Source: Burkholderia seminalis DSM 23518
GTDB taxonomy: Bacteria; Pseudomonadota; Gammaproteobacteria; Burkholderiales; Burkholderiaceae
Reading direction: 5' to 3'
Assembly (NCBI RefSeq): GCF_902832885.1
Contig: NZ_CADFDK010000009.1
Location: 62,001-126,000 of the forward strand
DNA length: 64,000 bases
Shown: positions 27,816-37,982 of the stretch, one piece after another
How positions within the stretch are numbered: the stretch's first letter is position 1
Layout of the letters: the number at the start of each line of letters is the position of its first letter
Notes under the pieces: generated by a model
Seen by the model: the letters and a program-made list of their open reading frames with translations, nothing else
Told to the model about the DNA's origin: nothing
Database searches by the model: none
Program-made: the position numbers and the translations under genes

Positions 27816-28340
27816 CTAAACGCGATGCAGCCAGCCGAGCCAGTGTTCGAGCAGCGGCGCGCGCGACCACAGCGATTGCGCGAGCCACAGCGTGCCGCCC
27901 CAGGCGGCGGCCACGACGATCAGGTCGCAATGCCCGCTGTTCCACAGGTTGAGCGAGTGACGCCGCCAGATCCACGGCACGCCGAGCGGGTTCGGCCAGT
28001 CGGCGAGCAGGTGCATCACGCCGCCGCAGGCGAAGCCGAACAGCGGTGCGGCCCACAGCGGATGCGGATGATGAGTCAGCCCGTGCCATCCGAGCGCAAG
28101 CAGCGCGACCCAGCCGATGCCCCAGTGCGTGACGGTGCGATGCGTGATCCACAGGCGGCGCTTGCGGGTCCACCAGGCGACTTCGAGCCAGTCGGGTGCG
28201 GTGCCGCCGGCGACGCCCGCGACGAACGCGGCGAGCATGCCGGTGTGCCAGGGGCCGGTGGCGCCGGTTTGCGCGACGAGGACGGCGGCGGCGACGCCGG
28301 CCGCGAAGCCGGACGCATGATGTGCGTTGTGTGATGCCAT
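27816..28340 (-). CDS. YdjM-like membrane-bound metal-dependent hydrolase (DUF457)
   Basis: 174 residues with four or five hydrophobic segments. The family's metal-ligand pattern is seen as HHASGFAAG near the start, TAPDWLEV (about 46-53), THRTVTHW (about 65-72) and GGVMHLLADWPNP (about 105-117). Escherichia coli YdjM is a LexA-controlled inner-membrane protein of unknown substrate. ATG 28340 is chosen as the first Met before the His motif. No LexA box is evident. Confidence 0.8.
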   Translation of the reverse strand: MASHNAHHASGFAAGVAAAVLVAQTGATGPWHTGMLAAFVAGVAGGTAPDWLEVAWWTRKRRLWITHRTVTHWGIGWVALLALGWHGLTHHPHPLWAAPLFGFACGGVMHLLADWPNPLGVPWIWRRHSLNLWNSGHCDLIVVAAAWGGTLWLAQSLWSRAPLLEHWLGWLHRV

Positions 28341-28749
28341 AGGGAGCGAGACAAGCAAACGTGAAGCGGCACGTGAACGAAACAGCGATGTCGTGCGAAA
28401 GCGGGGCGCTATCTTCTCAGATCGACCCGCGCTGCGGGAGGAGCGTGTGCAGATTTTTTTGAGTGTGCCGCGTGGCAGGCGGCGAGGTTCGCAACTTTCG
28501 GTTTTGCGCGCTGCGTGACGGCGTGCATCGGGCGCGCAACGCATGCCGTTTCGACCGATTCGTTTGGCCGTCGCGGCGCCGCAATGTGACCGCGCGCACA
28601 CGATCGGCATGCCGTCGTTGCATGCCGCGTGTTCGACCCTTATTGTCCCCCTATACTACGAAGCCGGCCGATCGCCGCCGGCGCGCCGGCGGTCATCGAC
28701 GGATCAGGTGCCTTTCCTGCCTGAAGGAGATCCACATGGGGGACATGCA
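28341..28749. promoter_or_regulatory. Divergent gap upstream of ggt
   Basis: The 409-base gap holds a good -10 box TATACT (28652-28657) reading toward ggt, a strong CCGCCG/CGGCGG hairpin in the presumed leader (28675-28692), and an AAGGAG ribosome site (from about 28724) in front of a five-codon frame (28736-28753) that overlaps the ggt start by ATGA. No gene is seen. Confidence 0.5.
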
Positions 28750-30471
<1,722 letters not shown>

Positions 30472-30555
30472 CGGGAGCCTGTTGCGTGATCGCCGCGGCG
30501 GTCGCGCGAACGGCGCTTGACGTCGGGCAAGAGTCCGGCGCGGATAAGACGGTGA

Positions 30556-30603
30556 GCCCGATCCCCACCGAGCAGACTACGCCGAGTGGGGTCGGGCGAT
30601 TTT
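30556..30603 (+). terminator. Rho-independent terminator of ggt
   Basis: A stem of 12 pairs, GCCCGA-CCCCAC with one bulged base (30556-30568 / 30586-30597), is followed by GATTTT. It lies directly behind ggt. Confidence 0.8.
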
Positions 30604-30727
30604 GCGTTGCCGTTGCACTGCTGCTGTTCTGCCGGAACGGAACTTGCGTCGATCCAGACCCAAGGTGGGAGCGCGGTGTGTCGTATCCGGTCTGTACCCC
30701 CGCGTCAATCCCGCAGTCGCGTACGTG

Positions 30728-33151
30728 CTATTGCCCCAGTCTCGGAATCATCGTGACAGTGGGGGCGACGGTATAGGCCACCGTCATTGCGTCGCCCGAC
30801 TTGAGATCGATCATTCCGTTCGTCAAGCCGCTCGCATAGGCGGCTTGCCCGTTTCGGGAGACATTGATTGACAAGACGGTGCCTCCGGCGATCGACATGC
30901 TGACCGCGCTCAGGTTGTTGTTCGTGAACGTCCACGGCGAAGCGCCGACTGTCGGAAAAACGAGATCCATCTGCACATAGGGAGCGGCAAACCCGTTTTG
31001 GGCGAAATTGTCTTCATTCCACGATATGTTGTTCCACGAAGCAGCATAAATAAAGTTGCCGACTGCTCGGGGATAATTGACCGGTTGAGCCAGATAATTT
31101 CCTCTCAATTTGAGGGATGCCCCTGCCGAGAGTGTTGCGATCGTGATAAGACAGCCAAATGCGTTGCAGCAACCGATGTTTTCTCCAATGTTGCTATTAA
31201 TGTCCGTAGAATGCGAGCACGAACCATCGAAATAAATACCGTCCTTCGCGATACCGGATAGTTGATTATTCGAAACGATACACTCGCTAGTGGCAGACAG
31301 GAAGATTCCGGCGGATGTGCTCAATGAACCTGTTCCGGTGAATGTAATGGATGCGCCGTTTGCAATTCCGCTGCCGGTGAAATTGTTGGACAGCGTGACG
31401 GTCGGGCCATTTCCGTTACCGGAGACCGACGCCACGTAAGTGCCGACCGGGATATTCGTTCCGGATACGCCTTGTCCCACCGCACAGCCGCGTGCCGACG
31501 GATACGGTGTAAACGTCAGCGTATTGGTCCCTGCCGCCGCTGCGGCCGAGGTCGTGATCGTTTGAGATGTCGTGCAGACCATCGGCGTAAAGACGATGGA
31601 TGCACCGCTCGCGACGGTGCCGGTCGTCGCCTTGCTGAGCGTCACCGAGGTCGCCGTCACACCAGTCACGAAGGTGCCGGCCGCGATGTTGGTCCCGCTG
31701 ACGCTTTGTCCGATCGACACGCCTGTCGTTTCGTTGCCGGGCGACCCGAAACCGTAGTTGTCGTTATAGGTGACGCCGGTTGTCGAGGCGAATGTCAACG
31801 ACGTAGCGGCACTCGCAGTGGAAGCGGTTGTCACGATCGTCGCACCGAACAGTCCGACACCGGAAAAGACCACGATTCCGCCACTCGGTACGGTTGCATT
31901 CTGGCTCAGCGTGACTGTCGATACACCTGCCGATACGACCGTGCCTATCGCTATGCTCGTCGATCCATTGAAATACCACGCCGTCATCCCGACCGCGACA
32001 CCCGGGGTATTGGCGAAGTTCAGCGTCGTCGATGCCGAGGTCGCACTGATCGTCGTCAACGTGAATCCGTTCTTGTTGTTCGGATCCCAGCCATTGACTA
32101 TCGCGTTCTGTGAAATGTTGACCTGAATATGGGTGCCGCCGGATGCCCCTAAAAAGATCGGATATCCCGCCGAATTCTTGATCGTGTTGTTGATGATTGA
32201 AATGTTGGAGTTGTTGGATCCATTGGCTGTGGTTAAATGCAACGCCCCGTAAGAATTTGGGGCGTTCGGAAGGTTGGGGCGGGCGACGATATCGGATGAT
32301 ATGCCGCACGTATCCAGGATGTTGTCGGTTACTTTTATATTGTCGTTGCCGTACGTTTGATAGCCGGATTCCGAGGCAATATAAATTCCCGCGCACTGGG
32401 AGTTATAAATATGGTTTCCGGAGACCGTCAGGTCTTGAGCGCCAACAATGGCAATGCCGCGTGCATATTTGGTCTGATCGACACGATTGTTTGCAATGAT
32501 GATGCGGCGGGGGCGGGCACGATCGCTTTGATATCCGACAATAGCAAACGCGTCATCGCCACCATTGATCACTTCGTTGTTTACGATCGTAATGTCCGAA
32601 CTTGCTCCGGTAACATGGAAGCCGTCGTGCCAGATATTGAGCACCGTATTTCCGAATACTTTCCCGTTCACACAGGCACGCATCATGATAGCCTGACTCG
32701 CGGCGTTGTTGATCTGGCATCCGGATATCTCGAACTGGCTGCACGCTTCCAAATTGATTGGCCCGGCGTTTTCGTTGGCATAGTATCCGGTCGCGTTTTT
32801 CGAGAAAAACCGCAAATTCTGGATTTTTAAATTGCTGATGTTTTTCCAGTATATTGATGAATTTTGGCCTTGCGATGTAGTGCACTGGAGAACTGAATTC
32901 AAGCCGGCCCCGATAATCGATGCGGTTGCAGTCAGTGTATTGCTGTATAGATAGACGCCGGGAGGGAAATAAAGAGGCGTCCCGGCATTGAATGCTACTT
33001 GGAGCGCTGCTGTATCGTCGGTCACGCCGTCGCCCATGACGCCGAACCGTCTTACACTCGTCGGAAGGTCGACCAACTCCTGTAAAAGCGTGCGCGGAAT
33101 CAGTCCGGTTGCCGTGCCTACGATATAGGTTGCCGGGATTTCTGTTGTCAT
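30728..33151 (-). CDS. Right-handed parallel beta-helix protein (pectate-lyase superfamily, tailspike-like)
   Basis: 807 residues. The N-terminus has the pectate_lyase_3/tailspike opening RRFGVMGDGVTDDTAALQ (35-52), and beta-helix coils run to about 355. Three repeats of about 65-85 residues are inserted (363-607), then further coils and a C-terminal sandwich. There is no signal peptide. The coding DNA is clearly richer in A/T than neighbours and includes rare codons, suggesting transfer, perhaps from a phage. The region HDGFHVT...GDD...RGIAIVG...TYG (175-268) closely matches the beta-helix protein of the exopolysaccharide locus at 61796-63076. A polysaccharide lyase or depolymerase role is plausible but unproven. 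Confidence 0.78.
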   Translation of the reverse strand: MTTEIPATYIVGTATGLIPRTLLQELVDLPTSVRRFGVMGDGVTDDTAALQVAFNAGTPLYFPPGVYLYSNTLTATASIIGAGLNSVLQCTTSQGQNSSIYWKNISNLKIQNLRFFSKNATGYYANENAGPINLEACSQFEISGCQINNAASQAIMMRACVNGKVFGNTVLNIWHDGFHVTGASSDITIVNNEVINGGDDAFAIVGYQSDRARPRRIIIANNRVDQTKYARGIAIVGAQDLTVSGNHIYNSQCAGIYIASESGYQTYGNDNIKVTDNILDTCGISSDIVARPNLPNAPNSYGALHLTTANGSNNSNISIINNTIKNSAGYPIFLGASGGTHIQVNISQNAIVNGWDPNNKNGFTLTTISATSASTTLNFANTPGVAVGMTAWYFNGSTSIAIGTVVSAGVSTVTLSQNATVPSGGIVVFSGVGLFGATIVTTASTASAATSLTFASTTGVTYNDNYGFGSPGNETTGVSIGQSVSGTNIAAGTFVTGVTATSVTLSKATTGTVASGASIVFTPMVCTTSQTITTSAAAAAGTNTLTFTPYPSARGCAVGQGVSGTNIPVGTYVASVSGNGNGPTVTLSNNFTGSGIANGASITFTGTGSLSTSAGIFLSATSECIVSNNQLSGIAKDGIYFDGSCSHSTDINSNIGENIGCCNAFGCLITIATLSAGASLKLRGNYLAQPVNYPRAVGNFIYAASWNNISWNEDNFAQNGFAAPYVQMDLVFPTVGASPWTFTNNNLSAVSMSIAGGTVLSINVSRNGQAAYASGLTNGMIDLKSGDAMTVAYTVAPTVTMIPRLGQ
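31331..32065 (-). repeat. Three tandem repeats coding inserted modules of the beta-helix protein
   Basis: Residues about 363-432, 437-522 and 530-607 share a pattern (LTF..t.gv.vGqsVSGTNI..GT.V..V....VTLS....g.v.sG.sIvF). The second and third are most alike, both with SGTNI followed by GT and VTLS. They resemble the Ser/Thr/Gly repeats of phage tail-fibre and adhesin proteins. Confidence 0.65.
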
Positions 33152-33629
33152 TGGAATACTCCTTGTTATCGCAATTAATCAACGGGAATTAAAATGAGAT
33201 TTTTTAATGATCGGCGACCATTCCGATTGAATTCACCGTTTGAGCGGTACGGGAAAAATTGACCCTTGCAATGGAGTTCGCCGATTCATCTTCGAGATTT
33301 CAAGATCGATACTCCGTTCATTTGATTAAATGAAAAGATGCGAGCAGGATTCATGATACGTCTTGAGTCCGAGGTGGGCGTGATTTATTTGAGAACGGTG
33401 CGGAAGACAACAGATTATATTTCCGGGCGGAGCGGACGATTATATTTGCGGCGACTACTGGTCGCCTTAAACGTACGCCAGCATGACAATGGATGTCCGC
33501 TGTAATGGTACGTCGTCGACAGGCACCGAAAATTGCCCGGCGCGATTGGTGTCCGCACCGGAATCCAATCCGGTGAATGGTCGCCGGAAGGAAACGCGTT
33601 GCGAAGCTTGCTCCGGCGATGACCGGCGT
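33152..33629. other. A/T-rich intergenic stretch, no gene seen
   Basis: The 478 bases between the beta-helix gene and the hydrolase gene are low in G+C and hold no convincing frame. An AAGGAGT-like site lies just before the beta-helix start (about 33154-33164). Two copies of GATTATATTT lie 25 bases apart (33413 and 33438). Confidence 0.5.
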
Positions 33630-34553
33630 TCAAGCGGTGGCCCGGATGAAGCCGGCGATCCGCTTGGCGATGGTGTCGGGCGCATCCTCGAAGCAGTAGT
33701 GCCCGACGCCCGCCAGCCGCTCGACGGGCGCGGACGGAAACAACGCGGTGAAAAGCGGCAGGAAGTGTTCCGCGCCGAGCGTCCGGTCGGCATCTCCCCA
33801 GAGCGCGAGCGCGGGTTTGCCGCGTATCGCGCGCAGTGCCGCCGCATCGGGCTCCTCGAACCGGTGCGCGCCGGCGGCAAAGCCGCGGGCCCAGCCGATC
33901 GCGCCGAGACAGTCGGCCGGTTGCGCGAACGGCGCTCCGTACGCGGCGATCCACGTGTCGGTGATGACCGCGTGGTTCTCGAACCCGTTCAGCTTCAGCG
34001 TGCTCAGGATGTTGAAGCCGAGCTGACCGAGCACCGTTTCGAGCGTATCGTCGGCCGCCGCGCGCATGATCCACTGGAACCACGGCGCCTCGCGAGCATT
34101 CGCATTCAGGCGCTCGACGAGATCGGGCTGGCCGAACGGCGTTGGTCCGTTCGCCGACACGATGCGCCGGATCCGGTCCGGATGACGTGCGGCGAGCCCC
34201 ATGCCAACCGGGCCGCCGAAATCGTGCATCACGAGCGTGATGCGCTCGAGGCCGCGCGCGAGCACGAAGCGCTCGAGGTTGTCGATGTGGTCCTGCAGCC
34301 AGTAGCTGCGGTCCCGCGGCGTCGCGCTTTTGCCGAATCCCATGTGATCGGGCACGACGACGCGGTACGTCGGACGCAGCGTTGTCACCAGATGGCGGAA
34401 CAGGTAACCCCACGTAGGTTCGCCATGCAGGCACAGGACGGTTTCGCCGTCGCGCGGTCCTTCGTCCACGTAGTGCATCCGGAAGCCGGATGCATCGTCG
34501 AAATGCGGGGCGAAGGGAAAGGTGCCGTCGAACGCGGCATCGGACCGGATCAT
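33630..34553 (-). CDS. Haloalkane-dehalogenase-like alpha/beta hydrolase
   Basis: 307 residues. The DhlA-type cap hydrolase motifs are present: HGEPTWGYLF (43-52) and an Asp nucleophile in VMHDFGGPVG (Asp111), with His in GVGHYCFED near 284. True dehalogenases carry Trp after the nucleophile (HDWG) to bind the halide; here it is Phe112, so halide release may be weak and the enzyme could be an epoxide hydrolase or haloacid-related enzyme instead. It diverges from an HxlR regulator with shared 17-bp operators. Confidence 0.75.
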   Translation of the reverse strand: MIRSDAAFDGTFPFAPHFDDASGFRMHYVDEGPRDGETVLCLHGEPTWGYLFRHLVTTLRPTYRVVVPDHMGFGKSATPRDRSYWLQDHIDNLERFVLARGLERITLVMHDFGGPVGMGLAARHPDRIRRIVSANGPTPFGQPDLVERLNANAREAPWFQWIMRAAADDTLETVLGQLGFNILSTLKLNGFENHAVITDTWIAAYGAPFAQPADCLGAIGWARGFAAGAHRFEEPDAAALRAIRGKPALALWGDADRTLGAEHFLPLFTALFPSAPVERLAGVGHYCFEDAPDTIAKRIAGFIRATA

Positions 34554-34582
34554 CGAACGCTCCTTCGGTAGTCGAGTAGTTT

Positions 34583-34838
34583 GGTTTCAATGTGAAACCG
34601 AATGGAAGCGTAGGACATGAGGTTTCAAGTTGCAACCAGAAGCGCGATCCGGTCGACTGCCGCCGGGTGTCGTCGTTGATGCGTGGCGAAGCGTCGGAAA
34701 GCGATGATGGCGTGATTGACGAATCAATCGGCTTGAATCTCAGGCCAATCGGAGTCGAAACCTCCGCGCCGTTCGCCGATCGCGAACAGTCGGGTTTGCC
34801 CCATTGATCTTTGGGTAGACGGGTTTTATATTGCAACC
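34583..34838. promoter_or_regulatory. Three copies of a 17-bp HxlR-type operator
   Basis: GGTTTCAATGTGAAACC (34583-34599) is a perfect dyad. GGTTTCAAGTTGCAACC (34621-34637) and GGTTTTATATTGCAACC (34822-34838) are close variants. Two lie at the hydrolase promoter, 38 bases apart, and one lies 67 bases before the regulator gene. This is the pattern of a regulator controlling its neighbour and itself. Confidence 0.7.
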
Positions 34839-34905
34839 ATTCATTTCAGTGGAAAACGACTGCCGCTCAGCCTGACCACAGGGAACGGCGTAACCGCACG
34901 CACCG

Positions 34906-35355
34906 ATGAACCGACGAACCACGCACGAAGATTCCCTTTGCGGCGTTGCCCGCCCGCTCGATGCGATCGGCGACGGGTGGTCGCTGCTGATCGTGCGTGA
35001 CGCGTTCGACGGGCTGAGCCGTTTCGGCGAATTCCAGAAAAACCTCGGCCTCGCGAAGAACATCCTGGCCGCCCGTCTGCGCAATCTGGTCGCGCAGGGG
35101 ATCATGGACATCGTGCCGGCCGCCGACTGCGGCGCGCATCACGAGTACGTGCTGACCGAGAAGGGGCGCGGGCTGTTTCCGCTGCTGGTCGCATTGCGGC
35201 AGTGGGGTGAGGATTTCTGCTTCGAACCGGACGAGGCGCACGTGCTGCTCGTCGACCGGAAAACCGGACTGCCGATCAGGAAGCTGGAGCTTCGTTCGCA
35301 GGACGGGCGCGTGCTCGGGCCGGAAGACACGGTCGTGCTGCCGCCGCCCGGCTGA
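34906..35355 (+). CDS. HxlR family transcriptional regulator
   Basis: 149 residues. The single winged-helix domain (about 10-105) has the family pattern GDGWSLLIVRDAFDGLSRFGEFQ, then LAKNILAARLRNLVAQGI and YVLTEKGRGLFPLL. The conserved Cys12 before the helix (DSLCGVARPLDAIG) is common in redox- or electrophile-sensing HxlR proteins. It divides the intergenic operators with the dehalogenase-like gene. Confidence 0.88.
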   Translation: MNRRTTHEDSLCGVARPLDAIGDGWSLLIVRDAFDGLSRFGEFQKNLGLAKNILAARLRNLVAQGIMDIVPAADCGAHHEYVLTEKGRGLFPLLVALRQWGEDFCFEPDEAHVLLVDRKTGLPIRKLELRSQDGRVLGPEDTVVLPPPG

Positions 35356-35568
35356 CATGCGGGATCGCCTTCCGGCTGCATGCTGGCCGCTTGAAGCGGC
35401 TTCTCGCAGGCCTCGGCGAAGCGCTTCGTCGCTCTGCGGTAGCGGCCGCGCCGCGCCGGTTTTTCCAGTCGGGGGCCGCCGCGGCATTCGCAGCGGACCC
35501 GCCGGCGAGGCACACGCAACACCAGCGGGTTTCGAACCGCGGCAGATCGTGCATGCATCGAGCCGCCG

Positions 35569-36984
35569 TCAGCTCCGGTCGTTCGCCGCGTTGCTTTCGA
35601 GAAAGCTGTCCACCGCGATCAGCGACTGCTCGTCGAGCGTGCCGAGCACGCTTTTCAGCTTCAGTTGCAGCTTCAGCGCATCGAGGTAACTGTCGAACAG
35701 CTTCTGCCGGATACCCGAGATGTCCCGCCGCAGGTTCAGCGTTTCGTACGTCGTGCTGTAACCGACCTGATGCGCTTTCATCGACGAATCGTACGCGAGC
35801 CGCGCGGCCTGCAGCGACTGCTGCAGCGCGCGGATGCGCTTGCCGACCGATTCGAGCGCGGACAGCGCCTCGCGATGATCGGTGCCCAGTTGCTCCTCGA
35901 CCTCGCGCAGCCGGTTGCGGTATTGCTCGGTCACGTGCTCGGCTTCCACCTGCCGGTAGTACACGCTGCCGCCGGAGAAGATCGGAATCGTCACCTGCAC
36001 GCCGAACGCGCTCTGATGGAAGTCGGACCGATCGGTGAGCCCGCGCAGGTTCGGGTTGAGCCCGCGCGAATACGACGCGAACAGGTCGACGGTCGGCAAG
36101 TGCTCGGCGCCGACGCGCTTGGCGGCGAGCCGCGCGACCTGTACGTCGCGATACGCCTGACGGTACGCGGGGTTGTCCTGCGGCGCGTAGTCGCCGGACG
36201 GAATGCGCGGCGACGACCCGCGCATCGCGAGCCGGGGCCAGCGCGTGAAGTCGATCGTCGAGCCGAGCAGTGTCTCGTAGCGTGCGCGCCGCGCGTCGAC
36301 GTCGGTCTGCGCGAGCGCTTCGTCGGATTGGGCGAGGCTGCGGCGCGCCTCGATTTCGGCGGTGTCGCCGATCGTCTTCATCCCGAGTTGCGCCATGCGC
36401 CGCGTGTCGCTTTCGAGCCGTGCCAGCGCGCTGACCTCGTCGTCGGCCGACTGCAGTTTCTCGCGCGCGCTCAGCAGGTCGAAGCACGCGTTCGCGACGC
36501 GCAGGATCAGGTCCTGCTTCGCGACCTCGAGTTTCTGCTTCGCCGATTCCTCGTACTCGGTCGCGCGCCGCATGTCGTACAGGTAGGGCACGTTGAACAG
36601 GGCCTGCGTGATCTGGGCGGAACCGTATGCGGCATTGCTCGAGCCGCTGACGTCGATGCCGAACAGGTTCGCATGCGTACCGTAGCGCCCCCATTCGAGT
36701 TGCGCGGCGGCTTGCGGCAGCATCTGCGCGCGCGCTTCGGGGAATTTCTGGCGGGCCGCGTCGTATTCGCTGCGCGCCTGCAGATAGCGCGGATCGTGCA
36801 CGGATGCGTACTGGTAGGCGGTGTCGAGGCAGAACGCGTGCGCGTTCGTGGTCGTACCGATAACCGTTACAGCGATCAGTGTCATGGTTGCAAGTCGGGG
36901 ATTCCACCTAGTTGGAAATCTTGATAAGGAAATACCCGCATTCCGCGTTGCCGATCCGCCATTCGCGCGCCTCGTTTCAAACAT
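35569..36984 (-). CDS. TolC-family outer-membrane channel of the peptide export system
   Basis: 471 residues, forming a trimeric channel-tunnel. A long N-terminal stretch leads to a signal peptide core (MTLIAVTVIGTTTNAHA). Two TolC repeats of long coiled helices follow (about 60-250 and 260-455). The start at 36984 is chosen for the AGGAGACGGAG stretch before it; an in-frame ATG at 37056 would add 24 residues. It is divergent from the two leader-peptide genes and the ABC exporter, whose missing outer-membrane partner it supplies. Confidence 0.88.
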   Translation of the reverse strand: MFETRRANGGSATRNAGISLSRFPTRWNPRLATMTLIAVTVIGTTTNAHAFCLDTAYQYASVHDPRYLQARSEYDAARQKFPEARAQMLPQAAAQLEWGRYGTHANLFGIDVSGSSNAAYGSAQITQALFNVPYLYDMRRATEYEESAKQKLEVAKQDLILRVANACFDLLSAREKLQSADDEVSALARLESDTRRMAQLGMKTIGDTAEIEARRSLAQSDEALAQTDVDARRARYETLLGSTIDFTRWPRLAMRGSSPRIPSGDYAPQDNPAYRQAYRDVQVARLAAKRVGAEHLPTVDLFASYSRGLNPNLRGLTDRSDFHQSAFGVQVTIPIFSGGSVYYRQVEAEHVTEQYRNRLREVEEQLGTDHREALSALESVGKRIRALQQSLQAARLAYDSSMKAHQVGYSTTYETLNLRRDISGIRQKLFDSYLDALKLQLKLKSVLGTLDEQSLIAVDSFLESNAANDRS

Positions 36985-37263
36985 CGCCGTCTCCGTCTCC
37001 TGCCCGTGCCGCAACGCATTGCGGCGGGATTTAAACGTTTTGAAATTGAAATTCAAAAAAACATGAATGTCGCTTAGCCGTCATACATCGGAAATTGCGA
37101 CTGTAAGAGTGTGTCCTCCATTGAACTCCGATGCGACAGCATGATAGCCTGATTTCGGCTGGTAATCGCGGTGATTATTAGATTAACAAGTCGCTAGGGA
37201 TTAAAAGCCGTTTGTCTTTCAATGAAGGTTCTTTGCATCATCTTTATTTTTTACGAGGAGAGA

Positions 37264-37440
37264 ATGATGAAGGTCATGACGACGGAACAGGTCAGGAATG
37301 TGCATGGCGGCGGGGCGATCAGCTCGCTGGGCAGCCTCGCCGTTGACGCCGCGCCGGTGGTGACCGCGCTCGGCCAGTTCCTGCCGAGCCTCGGCAATTA
37401 CCTGCAGAACCCGAAGACGTTCAACAACACCGGCAAGTAA
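37264..37440 (+). CDS. Double-glycine leader peptide A (bacteriocin-like precursor)
   Basis: A 58-residue precursor. The leader MMKVMTTEQVRNVHGG ends in the Gly-Gly cut site of C39 peptidases, and the mature part would be 42 residues, small and Gly/Ala/Leu rich (GAISSLGSLAVDAAPVV...). AGGAGAGA directly precedes the ATG. The next small gene has a related leader and the C39 exporter follows, so it is very probably exported with leader removal. The target (bacteriocin, signal or other) cannot be read from the sequence. Confidence 0.75.
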   Translation: MMKVMTTEQVRNVHGGGAISSLGSLAVDAAPVVTALGQFLPSLGNYLQNPKTFNNTGK

Positions 37441-37447
37441 CCGCCGT

Positions 37448-37470
37448 GCGCGGGGAGGCGCCCCCCGCGC
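37448..37470 (+). terminator. Hairpin between the two peptide genes
   Basis: A perfect 8-bp stem GCGCGGGG/CCCCGCGC with a 7-base loop starts 7 bases after the peptide A stop. It has no T-run. It probably stabilises or partly ends the peptide A mRNA so that it outnumbers the downstream transcript. Confidence 0.5.
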
Positions 37471-37665
37471 GAGATGCCGCGAAACAGAAGGAAAAGAATC
37501 GATCGCCGCAGAGGCAATTAAGCGACTCCGGAATGCATTATTTCGGAATCGGGCGATTATCAGGAGGCAGGAGTGCCGGATTATCTCCGTAATAAAGTAA
37601 ACGGTCATTGAGTTTTCGATTGGCTGACGGCTGCAGGCATTCCGACAATATAAAGGCCACAACAA

Positions 37666-37851
37666 ATGCGAGACATCACGGAAGAACAGGCCCGCCAGAT
37701 TCGTGGCGGCGCGTCGCTTTACTCCAATTCGGCTGCCTATACGGTCGATCTCGTCAACCAGTCGATCGGGACCACGCTGCAGGGCCTGATGACCCAGTAC
37801 CAGGCCCGCGCCGTCGAACAGTTCCGGATGTCGCTCGGCTCGTCGCGCTGA
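37666..37851 (+). CDS. Double-glycine leader peptide B (bacteriocin-like precursor)
   Basis: A 61-residue precursor with leader MRDITEEQARQIRGG, which aligns with that of peptide A (T-x-EQ-x-R-x3-GG). The mature part would be 46 residues (ASLYSNSAAYTVDLV...), amphipathic and ending in Arg. With peptide A it may form a two-peptide bacteriocin. It lies 225 bases behind peptide A and 131 bases before the exporter gene. Between A and B a 12-codon frame from GTG 37573, with a good ribosome site, could be a leader. Confidence 0.75.
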   Translation: MRDITEEQARQIRGGASLYSNSAAYTVDLVNQSIGTTLQGLMTQYQARAVEQFRMSLGSSR

Positions 37852-37877
37852 GCGGCCGGTAACACCGGTCTTCCGCC

Positions 37878-37900
37878 GCAGCCGGCAGTGCGCCGGCTGC
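37878..37900 (+). terminator. Hairpin between peptide B and exporter genes
   Basis: A perfect 9-bp stem GCAGCCGGC/GCCGGCTGC with a 5-base loop, without T-run. As behind peptide A, it would favour high peptide and low exporter expression from one promoter. Confidence 0.5.
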
Positions 37901-37982
37901 GCCCATGCGTATCGCGCACGACCCGCCACGGGCCCGCACGGCAGGCCCGGGCGGCGTGTCGTCGCGCCCCGGGTGCCCGACC

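Noticed and set aside
33413-33447. Two copies of GATTATATTT 25 bases apart
   Set aside because: Too short and only two copies in an A/T-rich gap; no array, operator symmetry or element ends.
37573-37611. 12-codon frame with ribosome site between the peptide genes
   Set aside because: Too short to support as a gene; kept only as a possible leader in the peptide B entry.
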